Positions 1 through 8,268 of a stretch of 64,000 bases of DNA are shown in pieces. Location of the stretch: the NCBI RefSeq assembly GCF_001866135.1, contig NZ_MODW01000005.1, positions 124,001-188,000 of the forward strand, given 5' to 3'. The DNA comes from Microbacterium sp. LCT-H2. GTDB lineage: Bacteria > Actinomycetota > Actinomycetes > Actinomycetales > Microbacteriaceae. Position 1 is the first letter of the stretch, and every line of letters starts with the position of its first letter. The position numbers were made by a program, and so were the translations under genes. The notes beneath the pieces were generated by a model. The model was not told where the DNA came from and ran no database searches. It saw only the letters and a program-made list of their open reading frames with translations.

Positions 1-268
1 CCGCGCGCGCGGCTCCGCTCTCGTAGTCCCGCCAGCCGACCCATCCCCCGCGGAACGGCGGCATCCCCGCCTCGACGGACCCGGCATCCAGGCGCACGTC
101 CTCCGGGAACGGTTCGGCGACGCCGGTGCCAAGGAAGCTCCATCCCTCGACGGCGTCAGCGCCCGCATCGAGCCAGAACACGTCCGACCGCCGCGCCGCG
201 AGCGCCGGGAAGAGACGCTCCGGAGCCACCCAGGACGGCAGCGGTCGGGAGCTCAGGCGGTCGGGCAC
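1..268 (-). CDS. Aminodeoxychorismate/anthranilate synthase component I (PabB-like), N-terminal part
   Basis: Only the first 89 codons are in the window; the gene runs off the left edge. From a GTG start at 266-268 the protein contains a FRGGWVGWRDYE stretch, the glycine- and tyrosine-containing N-terminal motif of the PabB/TrpE chorismate-binding family, which makes p-aminobenzoate or anthranilate from chorismate with an amidotransferase partner. A TAGGCT -10 element lies six bases before the start (275-280), so the mRNA is probably leaderless. The catalytic C-terminal domain is not visible, so PabB versus TrpE cannot be settled; PabB is favoured by the short N-terminus and the absence of trp neighbours. 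Confidence 0.65.
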   Translation of the reverse strand, partial: MPDRLSSRPLPSWVAPERLFPALAARRSDVFWLDAGADAVEGWSFLGTGVAEPFPEDVRLDAGSVEAGMPPFRGGWVGWRDYESGAARA

Positions 269-309
269 CTTTCCAGCCTAGGACCGGGCCGCTCCCGTAT
301 CCTCATGGG

Positions 310-981
310 GTGGACGACCTCCTGCTCTGGCTCCTCGACACCGTGCAGTCGATCGATCCGGTCACGCGCACGCTGGTCGCAGGTCTCGCCGTCATGCTAG
401 AGACGAGCATCCTCATCGGCCTCATCGTCCCGGGCGACACGATCGTCATCATCGCCTCGATGGGCGTCGCCACCCCTCTGGAGGGCATCGCGATGGGTGT
501 GGCCGTCGTCGTTGGCGCCCTCATCGGAGAGAGCATCGGCTTCTGGCTCGGCCGTTGGCTCGGCCCCTACATCCGTGCCTCCTGGCTCGGGCGGCGGATC
601 GGGGAGCACAACTGGGTCCGCGCGGAGAACTACCTCGCGCGACGCGGCGGCATCGCCATCTTCCTCTCCCGCTTCCTCCCTGTCCTCCACTCCCTCGTCC
701 CTCTCACGGTCGGGATGAGCGAGTACCCCTACCGGCGCTTCCTGGCCTGGACGACCCCGGCCTGCATCATCTGGGCCTCGGCCTACGTGAGCGTGACCTC
801 ACTGGCGGCCGGGAGCTTCCGTGAGCTCGTCGACCGCGTGCACTTCGCGGGCTACCTGTTCGTCGGGGTCATCGCCCTGTTCCTCGTGCTCGCCTACCTG
901 GGCAAGCGGCTGCTGCACCGCCTGGAAGCTCGTCATCTGGAGGCCCCTGCGGCGGAGTCCGACGCCGACGTGAAAGACTGA
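310..981 (+). CDS. DedA-family membrane protein
   Basis: A 223-residue membrane protein of the DedA/VTT family, proposed flippases or transporters of undecaprenyl phosphate and phospholipids. Hydrophobic segments lie at about 22-40, 45-75, 115-135, 145-168 and 178-198. The family landmarks are present: a Glu at 31 followed by PGD (41-43), and the RFLP motif with a following glycine-rich segment (about 121-136). The Arg usually found in the PxxR part of that motif is His127 here. The GTG at 310 was chosen because TATCCT (298-303) sits six bases upstream with no Shine-Dalgarno, indicating a leaderless start. It is followed four bases later by the App1-like gene, so the two may act in one lipid pathway (inference). 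Confidence 0.88.
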   Translation: MDDLLLWLLDTVQSIDPVTRTLVAGLAVMLETSILIGLIVPGDTIVIIASMGVATPLEGIAMGVAVVVGALIGESIGFWLGRWLGPYIRASWLGRRIGEHNWVRAENYLARRGGIAIFLSRFLPVLHSLVPLTVGMSEYPYRRFLAWTTPACIIWASAYVSVTSLAAGSFRELVDRVHFAGYLFVGVIALFLVLAYLGKRLLHRLEARHLEAPAAESDADVKD

Positions 982-985
982 GGCA

Positions 986-2011
986 ATGGCCCCCGCACCC
1001 CCGGCGCCCAGGATCCACTGGTTCGCCCGTCTCGAGCACCGCCTGCACGTGTGGCGCGAGGGACGAGCGCGCCGCCGCGGCCGGAACGCCACCGTGCTGC
1101 CTTTCCCGGGCTACGGCGGCCCCGGGTGGGTCCGCGTGCTCTGTCGCGTCCTGATCGTCCCGCCGCAGCGCCCCGGTCGCGACGGGGAACCGGCGAGCAT
1201 CCGCGGCTGGCGCAGCTTCGTCGGCATCCCCGTGGGCTTCGCCTCGGTCGACGTGCATGTCGGCGACAGCACGCATCGGGTGGTCGCCGACCGCGGCGGC
1301 GTCATCGACACCGTCATCCGCGCCGAGCTCGACCCCGGCTGGCAGACCTTCACGATCACTGTCGAGGGGCAGGAGCCCATCGAGGCCCGGGCCTTCGTCG
1401 TCGCGGAGGCCACCCGGTTCGGTGTCGTGTCGGACGTCGACGACACCGTCATGGTCACGGCGCTCCCCCGCCCTTTCATCGCCTTCTGGAACTCGTTCGT
1501 CGTCGACGAGCACGCACGCATTCCTGTGCCCGGGATGGCGGTTCTGCTCGATCAGCTTCTCCGGCAGCACCCCGGCGCCCCCATGATCTATCTCTCCACC
1601 GGCGCCTGGAACGTCGCCCCCACCCTGTCGCGGTTCCTCGGTCGGCACCTCTTCCCCGCCGGCTCGCTGCTGCTGACCGACTGGGGTCCCACGCACGACC
1701 GCTGGTTCCGCAGCGGTCGCGAGCACAAGCTCACGAATCTCCGTCGGCTGGCCACCGAGTTCCCGGACGTCAAATGGCTGCTGATCGGCGACGACGGCCA
1801 GCATGACGAGGCCATCTACACGCAGTTCCAGGAGGAGTACCCGGATTCCGTCGCGGGTGTCGCGATCCGACGGCTGCTGCCCGCGGAGGCGGTGCTCGCC
1901 GGCGGTCGCGCCGAGATGGAATCCCATGACGCGGACGAGGCTCCGTGGGTGAGCGCAGAGGACGGCGCTGGCCTCCGCGACCAGCTCGGCGATGCGGGCA
2001 TCCTGCGCTGA
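986..2011 (+). CDS. App1-type (DUF2183) phosphatidate phosphatase-like protein
   Basis: A 341-residue protein with the haloacid-dehalogenase-type DVDDTVM catalytic motif near residues 151-157, typical of the App1/DUF2183 family whose yeast member is an actin-patch phosphatidate phosphatase. Downstream conserved elements include YLSTGAWN (about 198-205), where the family carries its second catalytic Ser/Thr, and LIGDDGQHD (about 269-277), the acidic metal-binding loop. There is no signal peptide and no membrane segment. The start lies four bases after the DedA stop, so the two genes are probably co-transcribed. Lipid phosphatase activity is inferred from the family; the bacterial substrate is unknown. 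Confidence 0.85.
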   Translation: MAPAPPAPRIHWFARLEHRLHVWREGRARRRGRNATVLPFPGYGGPGWVRVLCRVLIVPPQRPGRDGEPASIRGWRSFVGIPVGFASVDVHVGDSTHRVVADRGGVIDTVIRAELDPGWQTFTITVEGQEPIEARAFVVAEATRFGVVSDVDDTVMVTALPRPFIAFWNSFVVDEHARIPVPGMAVLLDQLLRQHPGAPMIYLSTGAWNVAPTLSRFLGRHLFPAGSLLLTDWGPTHDRWFRSGREHKLTNLRRLATEFPDVKWLLIGDDGQHDEAIYTQFQEEYPDSVAGVAIRRLLPAEAVLAGGRAEMESHDADEAPWVSAEDGAGLRDQLGDAGILR

Positions 2012-2012
2012 C

Positions 2013-2876
2013 ATGATCCTCAGGCGTGACGACTGGCTGCAGCGCGAGGACGCGCATCGGCAACGGGCCGACGCGCTGACGGCGGAGCACCGAGACCGTG
2101 TGGCGCGCAGCGAGAAGCACCCCGTGTGGGACTTCCTCTTCACCTACTACGGCTATAAGCCCGCACAGCTCCGGCGATGGCACCCGGGGGCGGGCGTGGA
2201 GTTGCAGGACGCATCCGAGCGAGTGACATGGCGCTGGTACTCCCCCGGGATCACACCCGGCGGCGCGATCCCCGACGCCCAGCGCTTCGCCGCCGAGAAG
2301 CCGGAGCTCGCTCGCCTCGTCTCGCTGATGCTGCGCCGCACCGGCTCCCGGCCCGGGCAGTTCGGCTGCTTCGGCCTGCACGAGTGGGCGATGGTCTACC
2401 GTGCCGCGGAGCATCGGCATGCCGTCCCCCTGCGGCTCGGGCAGGAGGGCACGGACGCGGTGGTCGAGGGCCACGATCTCCGCTGCACGCACTTCGACGC
2501 CTTCCGGTTCTTCACTCCGGAGGCGGCGCCTCGCAACCGCGCGGCACTGACGAGAGAGGATCAGCCGCTCCTCGAACAGCCCGGCTGTCTGCACGCCGGC
2601 ATGGACCTGTACAAGTGGGCGATGAAACTCGGCCCGCTCATTCCCGGAGAACTGCTACTGGACGCGTTCGAGCTGGCGCGCGACATCCGACTGCTCGACA
2701 TGCAGGCCGCCCCGTACGACCTGTCGGCGTGGGACGTCGAACCGGTACGCATCGAGACGCCGGAGGGCAAGGCCGAGTACGTCCGGCGCCAGCGTGGTTT
2801 CGCAGACCGCGGCGCCGGCCTCCGCGCCGCCCTCCTCACCGCCTGGCTCGGCCCGGACGAGCGCGCCGCAGCCTGA
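2013..2876 (+). CDS. Conserved actinobacterial protein, often labelled 3-methyladenine DNA glycosylase
   Basis: A 287-residue soluble protein beginning MILRRDDWLQ. It resembles a family found across Actinobacteria that databases usually name 3-methyladenine DNA glycosylase, but I see no helix-hairpin-helix or other recognised glycosylase motif, so the label should be treated with caution. It is rich in Trp, Arg and His, with conserved-looking stretches HPVWDFLFTYY (about 31-41) and HEWAMVYR (about 120-127). An in-frame ATG at 1992 would overlap the upstream stop; the ATG at 2013, one base after that stop, is preferred. It ends three bases before the convergent GH3 gene. Confidence 0.7.
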   Translation: MILRRDDWLQREDAHRQRADALTAEHRDRVARSEKHPVWDFLFTYYGYKPAQLRRWHPGAGVELQDASERVTWRWYSPGITPGGAIPDAQRFAAEKPELARLVSLMLRRTGSRPGQFGCFGLHEWAMVYRAAEHRHAVPLRLGQEGTDAVVEGHDLRCTHFDAFRFFTPEAAPRNRAALTREDQPLLEQPGCLHAGMDLYKWAMKLGPLIPGELLLDAFELARDIRLLDMQAAPYDLSAWDVEPVRIETPEGKAEYVRRQRGFADRGAGLRAALLTAWLGPDERAAA

Positions 2877-2879
2877 GCG

Positions 2880-4082
2880 TCAGCGGACGGCGCAGTCCCC
2901 GCAGACCGCCCACGACGACGACGCTGCGGCGAGCTGCAGCCGCAGGGCGAGCACTCGGGTCGCCGCGTCCTCCAGTCGCTCGGCGGGGAGCGTCCCGGCG
3001 TCGACGGCCGCGGCGATCCCCGCGGCCATCTCGGTCGCGGTCTGCGCCGTGGACCCCGCGATCATGAGCACGAGGTCGTTGCCGGCTGCGACCGCGGCGA
3101 CGCCGTTCGCGACGGGGTCGGCGTAGGCCGGATCCCCCGAGGACAGCAGCATGCCGAGGTCGTCCGTCACGGCCACGCCGTCGAACCCGAGCTCTTCTCG
3201 CGCGATGCGATGCCACTCGGCGGAGAGCGACGCCGGACGGGAGTCCACGGCGGTGTACGCGAGATGGCCGTACATGAGCAACGAGGCGCCGGCTTCGATG
3301 CCGGCGGCGAACGGGACGCCGTCCGCTTCGCGCCAGGCGGCCTTCGTCATGCTGGTGCTCGGGATCGCGTGATGGGAGTCGCCCGGTGCCGCTCCGTGCC
3401 CGGGGAAGTGCTTGAGCGTGGACGCGACGAAGTGCTCCTGGCCCTCCGTCGCGGCGGCGGTGCGAGCGGCGGCACCCTCCGGATCGGCGCCGAGGGCCCG
3501 GGCGAAGATGAACGAGCCGGGGTCCGCGGGGACGTCGGCGACGGTGCCGAAGTCGACAGTGATCCCGGCGCGGGCGACGAGCGCGCCGCGCGCGGCGAAC
3601 GCGGCCTCCGTCTCGTCCACCGGGCGATTCTTCAGCATCGGCGACGCCGCGTACGTGTCCCACGGCAGTCTCGACACGATGCCGCCCTCCTGATCCGCCG
3701 CGATCAGCGGCGGGAGCGCGGGATCGATCGCCAGTGCTGACGTCAGCGTGCGGAGTTCCGCTTCCGTGGCCGGGATGTTGCCGCCCATGAGGATGAACCC
3801 TCCGAGCCCCGACTTCATGTAGTCATGCAGCGCTGCCGGATCGGTCCCGCCGATGTGTCCCATCACGATGGATGACGCCTGATCCGCGGTGCTCATGTCC
3901 GCGACGAGGGCGGCGGCCTGCTCTCGGAACGCGTCCGGTTCTGCGGCCTGCACCGACACCGCCTCTGCAGCGGGCTCCGGGCTGGACTGTGCAGCCGCCG
4001 ACACGCAGGCACCTCCCGTGAGGGCAAGCAGGACGAGTGCAGCGCCGACGCCCCGCCGCACCCGTGACCGGCCCTGCTTCAT
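2880..4082 (-). CDS. Glycoside hydrolase family 3 (NagZ-like beta-N-acetylhexosaminidase), secreted or lipoprotein
   Basis: A 400-residue GH3 enzyme with the NagZ-type catalytic signature: KHFPGHG at 224-230 followed by Asp235 and His237, the Asp-His general acid/base dyad of bacterial NagZ, and the nucleophile Asp in VTDDLGM at about 306-311. NagZ enzymes remove N-acetylglucosamine from muropeptides and related glycans. The N-terminus has a basic then hydrophobic segment ending LTGGAC (21-26), a poor but possible lipobox, so export is predicted although the anchor is uncertain. Other GH3 C-terminal domains are absent, as expected for NagZ. It may link to the peptide-salvage locus at 30-53 kb, though the two are not adjacent. 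Confidence 0.85.
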   Translation of the reverse strand: MKQGRSRVRRGVGAALVLLALTGGACVSAAAQSSPEPAAEAVSVQAAEPDAFREQAAALVADMSTADQASSIVMGHIGGTDPAALHDYMKSGLGGFILMGGNIPATEAELRTLTSALAIDPALPPLIAADQEGGIVSRLPWDTYAASPMLKNRPVDETEAAFAARGALVARAGITVDFGTVADVPADPGSFIFARALGADPEGAAARTAAATEGQEHFVASTLKHFPGHGAAPGDSHHAIPSTSMTKAAWREADGVPFAAGIEAGASLLMYGHLAYTAVDSRPASLSAEWHRIAREELGFDGVAVTDDLGMLLSSGDPAYADPVANGVAAVAAGNDLVLMIAGSTAQTATEMAAGIAAAVDAGTLPAERLEDAATRVLALRLQLAAASSSWAVCGDCAVR

Positions 4083-4087
4083 CGCTC

Positions 4088-4744
4088 TCAGCGTGCGATC
4101 GCCTCGGCGATCGGAACCGAAGTCTCCTCATCGCCGTTGCCGAAGCGGATCGTGCGCCCGATCGTGCCCGGGTCCTCCAGGGTCGCGACGATGACTGCCG
4201 CGACGTCGGCGCGCGAGACCTCGCCGCGCCCCTCCGGATCGATGCGGATGCGTCCGGTCGGGTCGTCGAAGGTCAGCGTGCCGGGGCCGAGGATCGTCCC
4301 GTCGAGGCCGGAAGCGCGGAGGTGCTCGTCGGCAGCCCACTTCGCATCGGCGTATGGGAAGAAGGAGTCCTCTTCCGGGACTCCGTGGTCGGCCGTGGAC
4401 CCGATCCACGACACCAGGACGTACCGCCGCACACCGGCGCGCTCGGCCGCGTCCATGGTCCGCTCCGCCGCGTCCCGGTCGACGGCGTAGGTGCGCTCGG
4501 GGCTCCCACCCCCGGCGCCCGCCGACCACACCACCGCGTCATGCCCGCGGATGATCTCGGTGAGGGCGTCGACGTCCATGGTCTCGATGTCGGCCACGAG
4601 CGCGATCGCGCCACCCTCCTCCACCTCGGACACGTGATCGGGGTTCCGGATCACCCCTGTGACCTCGTGACCGCGGGCGACGAGGAGCGGGGCGAGCAGC
4701 AGGGCGATGCGGCCGTGGCCGCCGAAGACGAGGATGCGCGACAT
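4088..4744 (-). CDS. NAD(P)-binding atypical short-chain dehydrogenase (SDR a5 type)
   Basis: A 218-residue Rossmann-fold protein with the N-terminal nucleotide motif GGHGRIA (8-14) and a VLVSWIGS segment (about 111-118). This is the pattern of NmrA/YwnB-like atypical SDRs (NAD(P)H-binding family), which commonly act as quinone or flavin reductases or redox sensors. No catalytic YxxxK pair of classical SDRs is evident. A TAGGGT -10 box (4751-4756) lies six bases before the ATG and no Shine-Dalgarno is seen, indicating a leaderless transcript. The substrate cannot be deduced. Confidence 0.75.
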   Translation of the reverse strand: MSRILVFGGHGRIALLLAPLLVARGHEVTGVIRNPDHVSEVEEGGAIALVADIETMDVDALTEIIRGHDAVVWSAGAGGGSPERTYAVDRDAAERTMDAAERAGVRRYVLVSWIGSTADHGVPEEDSFFPYADAKWAADEHLRASGLDGTILGPGTLTFDDPTGRIRIDPEGRGEVSRADVAAVIVATLEDPGTIGRTIRFGNGDEETSVPIAEAIAR

Positions 4745-4772
4745 GTCTTCACCCTACGCGCCCTCACCGACG

Positions 4773-5300
4773 TCAGTCCGGGATCTGCGAACTGTCGATG
4801 ACGAAGGCCTGAGGGTGCGCGGGCAGGTACCGCACGACCACGGGCGCTCCGCTCGGGAGCCACGCGTCACGGTCCGGGTACACGGCCGGAGTGAAGAAGT
4901 CGCTCTCCAGCGTGTACTCGGTGCCATCCGCGGCCGTGAACGTCACCCAGTCGCCGTCCACCGTGCCGGTGGTGGGACGGCCGTTCTCGAAGATGTACGC
5001 GCGGGTCACCGGCACACCGGTCAGGCTCAGGATGCCGATGATGAGGGAGCCGAGCATCACGAAGGCCAGGACGCGGAAAAGCACGCGGACCGCGGCGCCG
5101 CCGATGCTGCCCCTGGATCGCGTGCCCGCCGGAACCAGACCCTCCCGCTCGCGTACCGCCCGCAGCGAGCCGCCGGCAGTCACGCCTCGCGCGGACATCG
5201 CGAACAGCCCGAGGATCGAGAACGCCGCGATGAAGACCATCGCATAGCCGTGCGCGGCGGGGAAGTTCACCAGCCACATCAGCGTGTCGAGGGGGTTCAT
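4773..5300 (-). CDS. Membrane protein with DUF3592-like extracytoplasmic domain
   Basis: A 175-residue protein with two predicted membrane segments (about 16-36 and 72-92) followed by a small beta-rich domain containing TTGTVDGDWVTFTAADG, similar in pattern to DUF3592 domains. The ATG at 5298-5300 overlaps the stop of the upstream gene by four bases, so the two are translationally coupled. A longer in-frame reading upstream exists but would run deep into the neighbour and is rejected. Function unknown; the pair looks like a two-protein membrane unit. Confidence 0.7.
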   Translation of the reverse strand: MNPLDTLMWLVNFPAAHGYAMVFIAAFSILGLFAMSARGVTAGGSLRAVREREGLVPAGTRSRGSIGGAAVRVLFRVLAFVMLGSLIIGILSLTGVPVTRAYIFENGRPTTGTVDGDWVTFTAADGTEYTLESDFFTPAVYPDRDAWLPSGAPVVVRYLPAHPQAFVIDSSQIPD

Positions 5301-6088
5301 CGTGCCGCCTCCTTCTCGATGGTGACGGCGACCGTGTGCGGATCCTCCCGCTGGTAGAACGCCCAGATCGGCGCTCCCACCTGCAGGCGCGACACGGCCT
5401 GCGGGTAGACGAACACGGTGGTGTCGGCCTCCCACGGCTCTGCTCCCTCGGGGGCAACGAGCACCGTCAGCGCGAGCTCGCTCTGCCCCTCACGGCGCCG
5501 CCCGGTCGGACGCACCCCCACCACGGACGCGGGCACCTGGATCCCCGTCGTGCGCGCGCGGACCTGGGACGGGTCGATGAGGCCGCGGTCGATGCGCCAC
5601 TGCAGCATCGCCTCCCGGACGCTCGGGTCGCTGAGGTCGGCGAGCTCGACCGTGTCGGGGTCATCCACGTTGTAGCGGACGGGGACGGGCTGCCCGACCT
5701 GCAGGGCTCCGACGTCGCCGGCGTCGAGCAGCATGCGCAGCTGTCCGATGAAGTCGTCGCCGATGCTGGGGCTGACCCGGATGAAGAGGTCGTACTGCGG
5801 GACGTCGTTCACGGTGACGCCGGTGCGGGACATCTCGACGATGGTGCCGACACCGATCTGCGCCGGCCCGCGGAGCTTCTTGCGCCGTGCCAGACCCGAC
5901 ATCGATCCGCCGAAGGTGAGCAGCAGGCCCCAGGCGACGCCGATCACGATCGGTCCGCCCGGGCCGTCGTCGCTCGCGAAGGGGAGGATCGACTCGCGCT
6001 GGTTCACACCGAACAGGCCTTCCCCCACCCACACCACGAGCCACGCGGAGAGCAGCAGCCAGACGACGGTCAGGACGATGCGCAGCAT
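5297..6088 (-). CDS. Conserved membrane protein of unknown function
   Basis: A 263-residue protein with two N-terminal membrane segments (about 1-21 and 45-65) and a soluble C-terminal part with two similar beta-rich stretches ending in segments about vectors such as GQPVPVRYNVDDPDTV and GAPIWAFYQREDPHTV. This repeated layout resembles the DUF3592-like domain of its downstream partner. The ATG at 6088 is chosen over one at 6106 because TACGCT (6096-6101) lies seven bases upstream, with a GGGAGG stretch between. It is the first gene of a two-gene unit. No catalytic motif was recognised. Confidence 0.65.
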   Translation of the reverse strand: MLRIVLTVVWLLLSAWLVVWVGEGLFGVNQRESILPFASDDGPGGPIVIGVAWGLLLTFGGSMSGLARRKKLRGPAQIGVGTIVEMSRTGVTVNDVPQYDLFIRVSPSIGDDFIGQLRMLLDAGDVGALQVGQPVPVRYNVDDPDTVELADLSDPSVREAMLQWRIDRGLIDPSQVRARTTGIQVPASVVGVRPTGRRREGQSELALTVLVAPEGAEPWEADTTVFVYPQAVSRLQVGAPIWAFYQREDPHTVAVTIEKEAAR

Positions 6089-6130
6089 GCCTCCCAGCGT
6101 ATCCACAGGATGCGCCGGACGACGAAACGA

Positions 6131-7198
6131 TCAGGACGAGACCGCGGCTCCCGTCATCGCGAGCGCGCGGACGACACCGGCCGCCGCGGCCCGCCCCGCC
6201 CGGTTCGCACCGATGGTGCTCGCAGACGGGCCGTACCCGACGAGCTGCACCCGGGGGTCGGCCACCGCCGTCGTACCGCGGCCGCCGCGGTCGAGCTGGA
6301 TTCCGCCCGCGGCACTGCGCAGGTGGAGCGGGGCGAGGTGGCCGATGGCCGGCCGGAACCCCGTCGCCCACAGGATCACGTCCACCCGCTCGAACGATCC
6401 GTCGGCCCAGCGCACGCCGTCGGGCTCGATGCGCTGGAAGAGCGGTCGACGGTCGGCATAGGCCCCGAGGCGCTCCGCTTCGCGTTCTTGCGGTCGCAGC
6501 ATGAGACCCGTGACACTGACCACGCTCTCCGGGGGCAGGCCGGCCGCCACGCGCTTCTCGACGAGCGCGACCGCGGCGGCCCCGGCCTCCGGCGTGAAAT
6601 CGTCGTCGCGCCAGACGGGTGGGCGTCGGGTGACCCAGAGGGTCTCGGTGAGCGGAGCGAGGGCACCGAGGAACTGCACGGCGGACGCACCGCCGCCGAC
6701 GACCAGCACCCGCTTGCCGAGGAAGTGCTCGGGGCCCGGGTAGTCGACGGTGTGGAACTGCTCTCCGAGGAACGTCTCCATCCCCGGATAGTGCGGGAGG
6801 AAGGGTTGCGTCCAGGTGCCCGTCGCGTTGACGAGGGTGCGGGTGCGCCACTCCCCCTCGTCGGCCTGGACGACCAGGACGCCGTCGTCATCGTGGACCC
6901 GGCGGACGTGCACCGGCCGCAGCACCGGCAGCTCATGGGCCTTCTCGTACGCGGCGAAGTACTCCGGTACCGCGATGTTGGCCCGCCGCTCGTCCCGCGG
7001 CGGCGCGGTGTCGCCCGGGAGCTCGGCGACCCCGTGCACGTCGCGCATCGTGAGGGCGTCCCACCGGTGCTGCCACGCTCCCCCGGCGCGAGCATCGGCA
7101 TCCAGGACGACGTGCTCGATCCCGCGGCGGCGCAGGTGGAACGACGCAGACAGCCCGGCCTGGCCGGCGCCGATCACGATGCTGTCGAGAGTGCTCAC
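6131..7198 (-). CDS. FAD/NAD(P)-binding flavin monooxygenase-like oxidoreductase
   Basis: A 355-residue protein with two dinucleotide-binding motifs: GAGQAG at 10-15 for FAD and GGGASA near 165-170 for NAD(P). Between them FLGEQFHTVDY resembles the FxGxxxHxxxY/F identifying sequence of flavin-containing and Baeyer-Villiger monooxygenases, slightly degenerate. A WATGF motif near 276 fits the same group. It is shorter than typical Baeyer-Villiger enzymes (about 500 residues) and closer to the short CzcO/TrkA-like putative monooxygenases. The start is GTG or TTG in the 7196-7198 region; no upstream alternatives were better. Substrate unknown. Confidence 0.85.
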   Translation of the reverse strand: MSTLDSIVIGAGQAGLSASFHLRRRGIEHVVLDADARAGGAWQHRWDALTMRDVHGVAELPGDTAPPRDERRANIAVPEYFAAYEKAHELPVLRPVHVRRVHDDDGVLVVQADEGEWRTRTLVNATGTWTQPFLPHYPGMETFLGEQFHTVDYPGPEHFLGKRVLVVGGGASAVQFLGALAPLTETLWVTRRPPVWRDDDFTPEAGAAAVALVEKRVAAGLPPESVVSVTGLMLRPQEREAERLGAYADRRPLFQRIEPDGVRWADGSFERVDVILWATGFRPAIGHLAPLHLRSAAGGIQLDRGGRGTTAVADPRVQLVGYGPSASTIGANRAGRAAAAGVVRALAMTGAAVSS

Positions 7199-7267
7199 GG
7201 TGGATCGAACGTCGTGGGTCCTCCGGATGTTCCTCGGGCCCCGACGCGCCCGGGTGGCCCGTCCCGA

Positions 7268-7298
7268 TTGGTGCGGATGCGGATTCGTGTAGTAGTGT
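7268..7298 (+). promoter_or_regulatory. Possible promoter of tRNA-Ala
   Basis: TTGGTG (7268-7273) and TAGTAG/TAGTGT (7290-7298) lie 16-19 bases apart and about 40 bases upstream of the tRNA. The match to the actinobacterial TTGnnn/TAnnnT pattern is partial. Confidence 0.35.
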
Positions 7299-7333
7299 TT
7301 TCACGTTGCCTGGAGCACTCCGGAGCAGCGTCT

Positions 7334-7406
7334 GGGCCTGTGGCGCAGCTGGTAGCGCACCTGCATGGCATGCAGGGGGTCAGGGGTTCGAGTCCCCTCA
7401 GGTCCA
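7334..7406 (+). tRNA. tRNA-Ala (anticodon GGC)
   Basis: A 73-base cloverleaf. The acceptor arm pairs GGGCCTG (7334-7340) with CAGGTCC (7399-7405) with one G-U, and A7406 is the discriminator base. The anticodon stem is CCTGC/GCAGG around the loop ATGGCAT, giving anticodon GGC. The T arm contains GGTTCGAGTCC. CCA is not encoded. It sits at the boundary between ordinary chromosome and a lower-GC accessory patch, a common integration position. Confidence 0.97.
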
Positions 7407-7408
7407 CG

Positions 7409-7436
7409 AAAAACCCCTGGTTCTCCAGGGGTTTTC
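7409..7436 (+). terminator. Intrinsic terminator after tRNA-Ala
   Basis: Stem AAACCCCTGG / CCAGGGGTTTT around a TTCT loop, followed by a T-rich run. Confidence 0.85.
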
Positions 7437-7591
7437 GTGTTTCTACGGACCACCGTTTCGAGGCCGCTCACGACTTACTCACGTTTTTCGACGAGTTCTG
7501 ACTATCTCGGACGAAAAGCAACGAGAGCCCACGTGCACACGAGGGCCGAGGCGCCGCGCATGTAGTGCGCATAGCCGGCTGAGGGGCCTGG

Positions 7592-8024
7592 TCAGTTCCC
7601 AGGCCCCCGCACCAACCTTGTTCCGAACTTGCAGATCGTGTTGTTCGGCCCCGTCCACGCACAGGGGACCAGGAAGTTGGATGCCACGCCCGACAAGGTC
7701 CCTGAGTACCTGTGCTCCTTGAGCTTGGTCGTCGCGACCGATCTAGACAAGGCAATGGCCGTTGAGAAGCCCCCGCTGAGCCCGCTTGTCAGATCAGTGA
7801 TCGAGAACTTCCCCTCACAGTACGTGGCGCAGGATGCGATCACATGCCAGCGGTATACGCCGTTGCTGGCAGTGACCGAGATCGATCCACCCGTGCCCGG
7901 GTACAACCCCCGAGGGGAAGTGACGGCGCGGCCGCCGGCGTCTCCACGACGCAGGTCGGCCAGGTCTCCAGGCTCATCGGGCACGGTGCAATGGCAACGG
8001 CGCAAGCCACAACGCCCGCCTCAT
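7592..8024 (-). pseudogene. Probable frameshifted gene for a small secreted protein
   Basis: The C-terminal two-thirds reads cleanly from about 7950 down to a TGA at 7592 and includes the stretches GTGGSISVTASNGVYRW and CAWTGPNNTICKFG, with four cysteines. No sensible N-terminus exists in that frame. An ATG at 8022-8024 begins MRRAL in one frame, a second frame continues with a signal-peptide-like VVACAVAIAPC, and the third frame holds the mature part. Two small frameshifts would join them into one exported protein. The alternative is an intact 137-residue protein from a TTG at 8005. I favour a decayed gene. Family not recognised. Confidence 0.5.
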
Positions 8025-8268
8025 GACCACCACCACCCGAATGCCACGTGCCAGATGCAACTCGGTCCCCGCGCCGTCCGCGATGTAGTTTCAGCTGTCC
8101 CCCTCCGGAGCGTCGGCGGGTTGGCGTGTCCGGGTGACTCGGTGCCAGATGCAGGAGTATGCCTGGGGCTGCACTAGCCGTCGTTCCGTGATCTTGATCA
8201 CTGAGCCACAGCGCGGTTGCTGCCTACCGTGGCAGTCCGGAACGTCCGGAGAAAGCGGTACACACCTC

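Noticed and set aside
5336..7501. 721-codon open frame on the + strand
   Set aside because: It is the complement of three genes read on the other strand and is Arg/His/Asp-rich without domains, the usual by-product of high GC.
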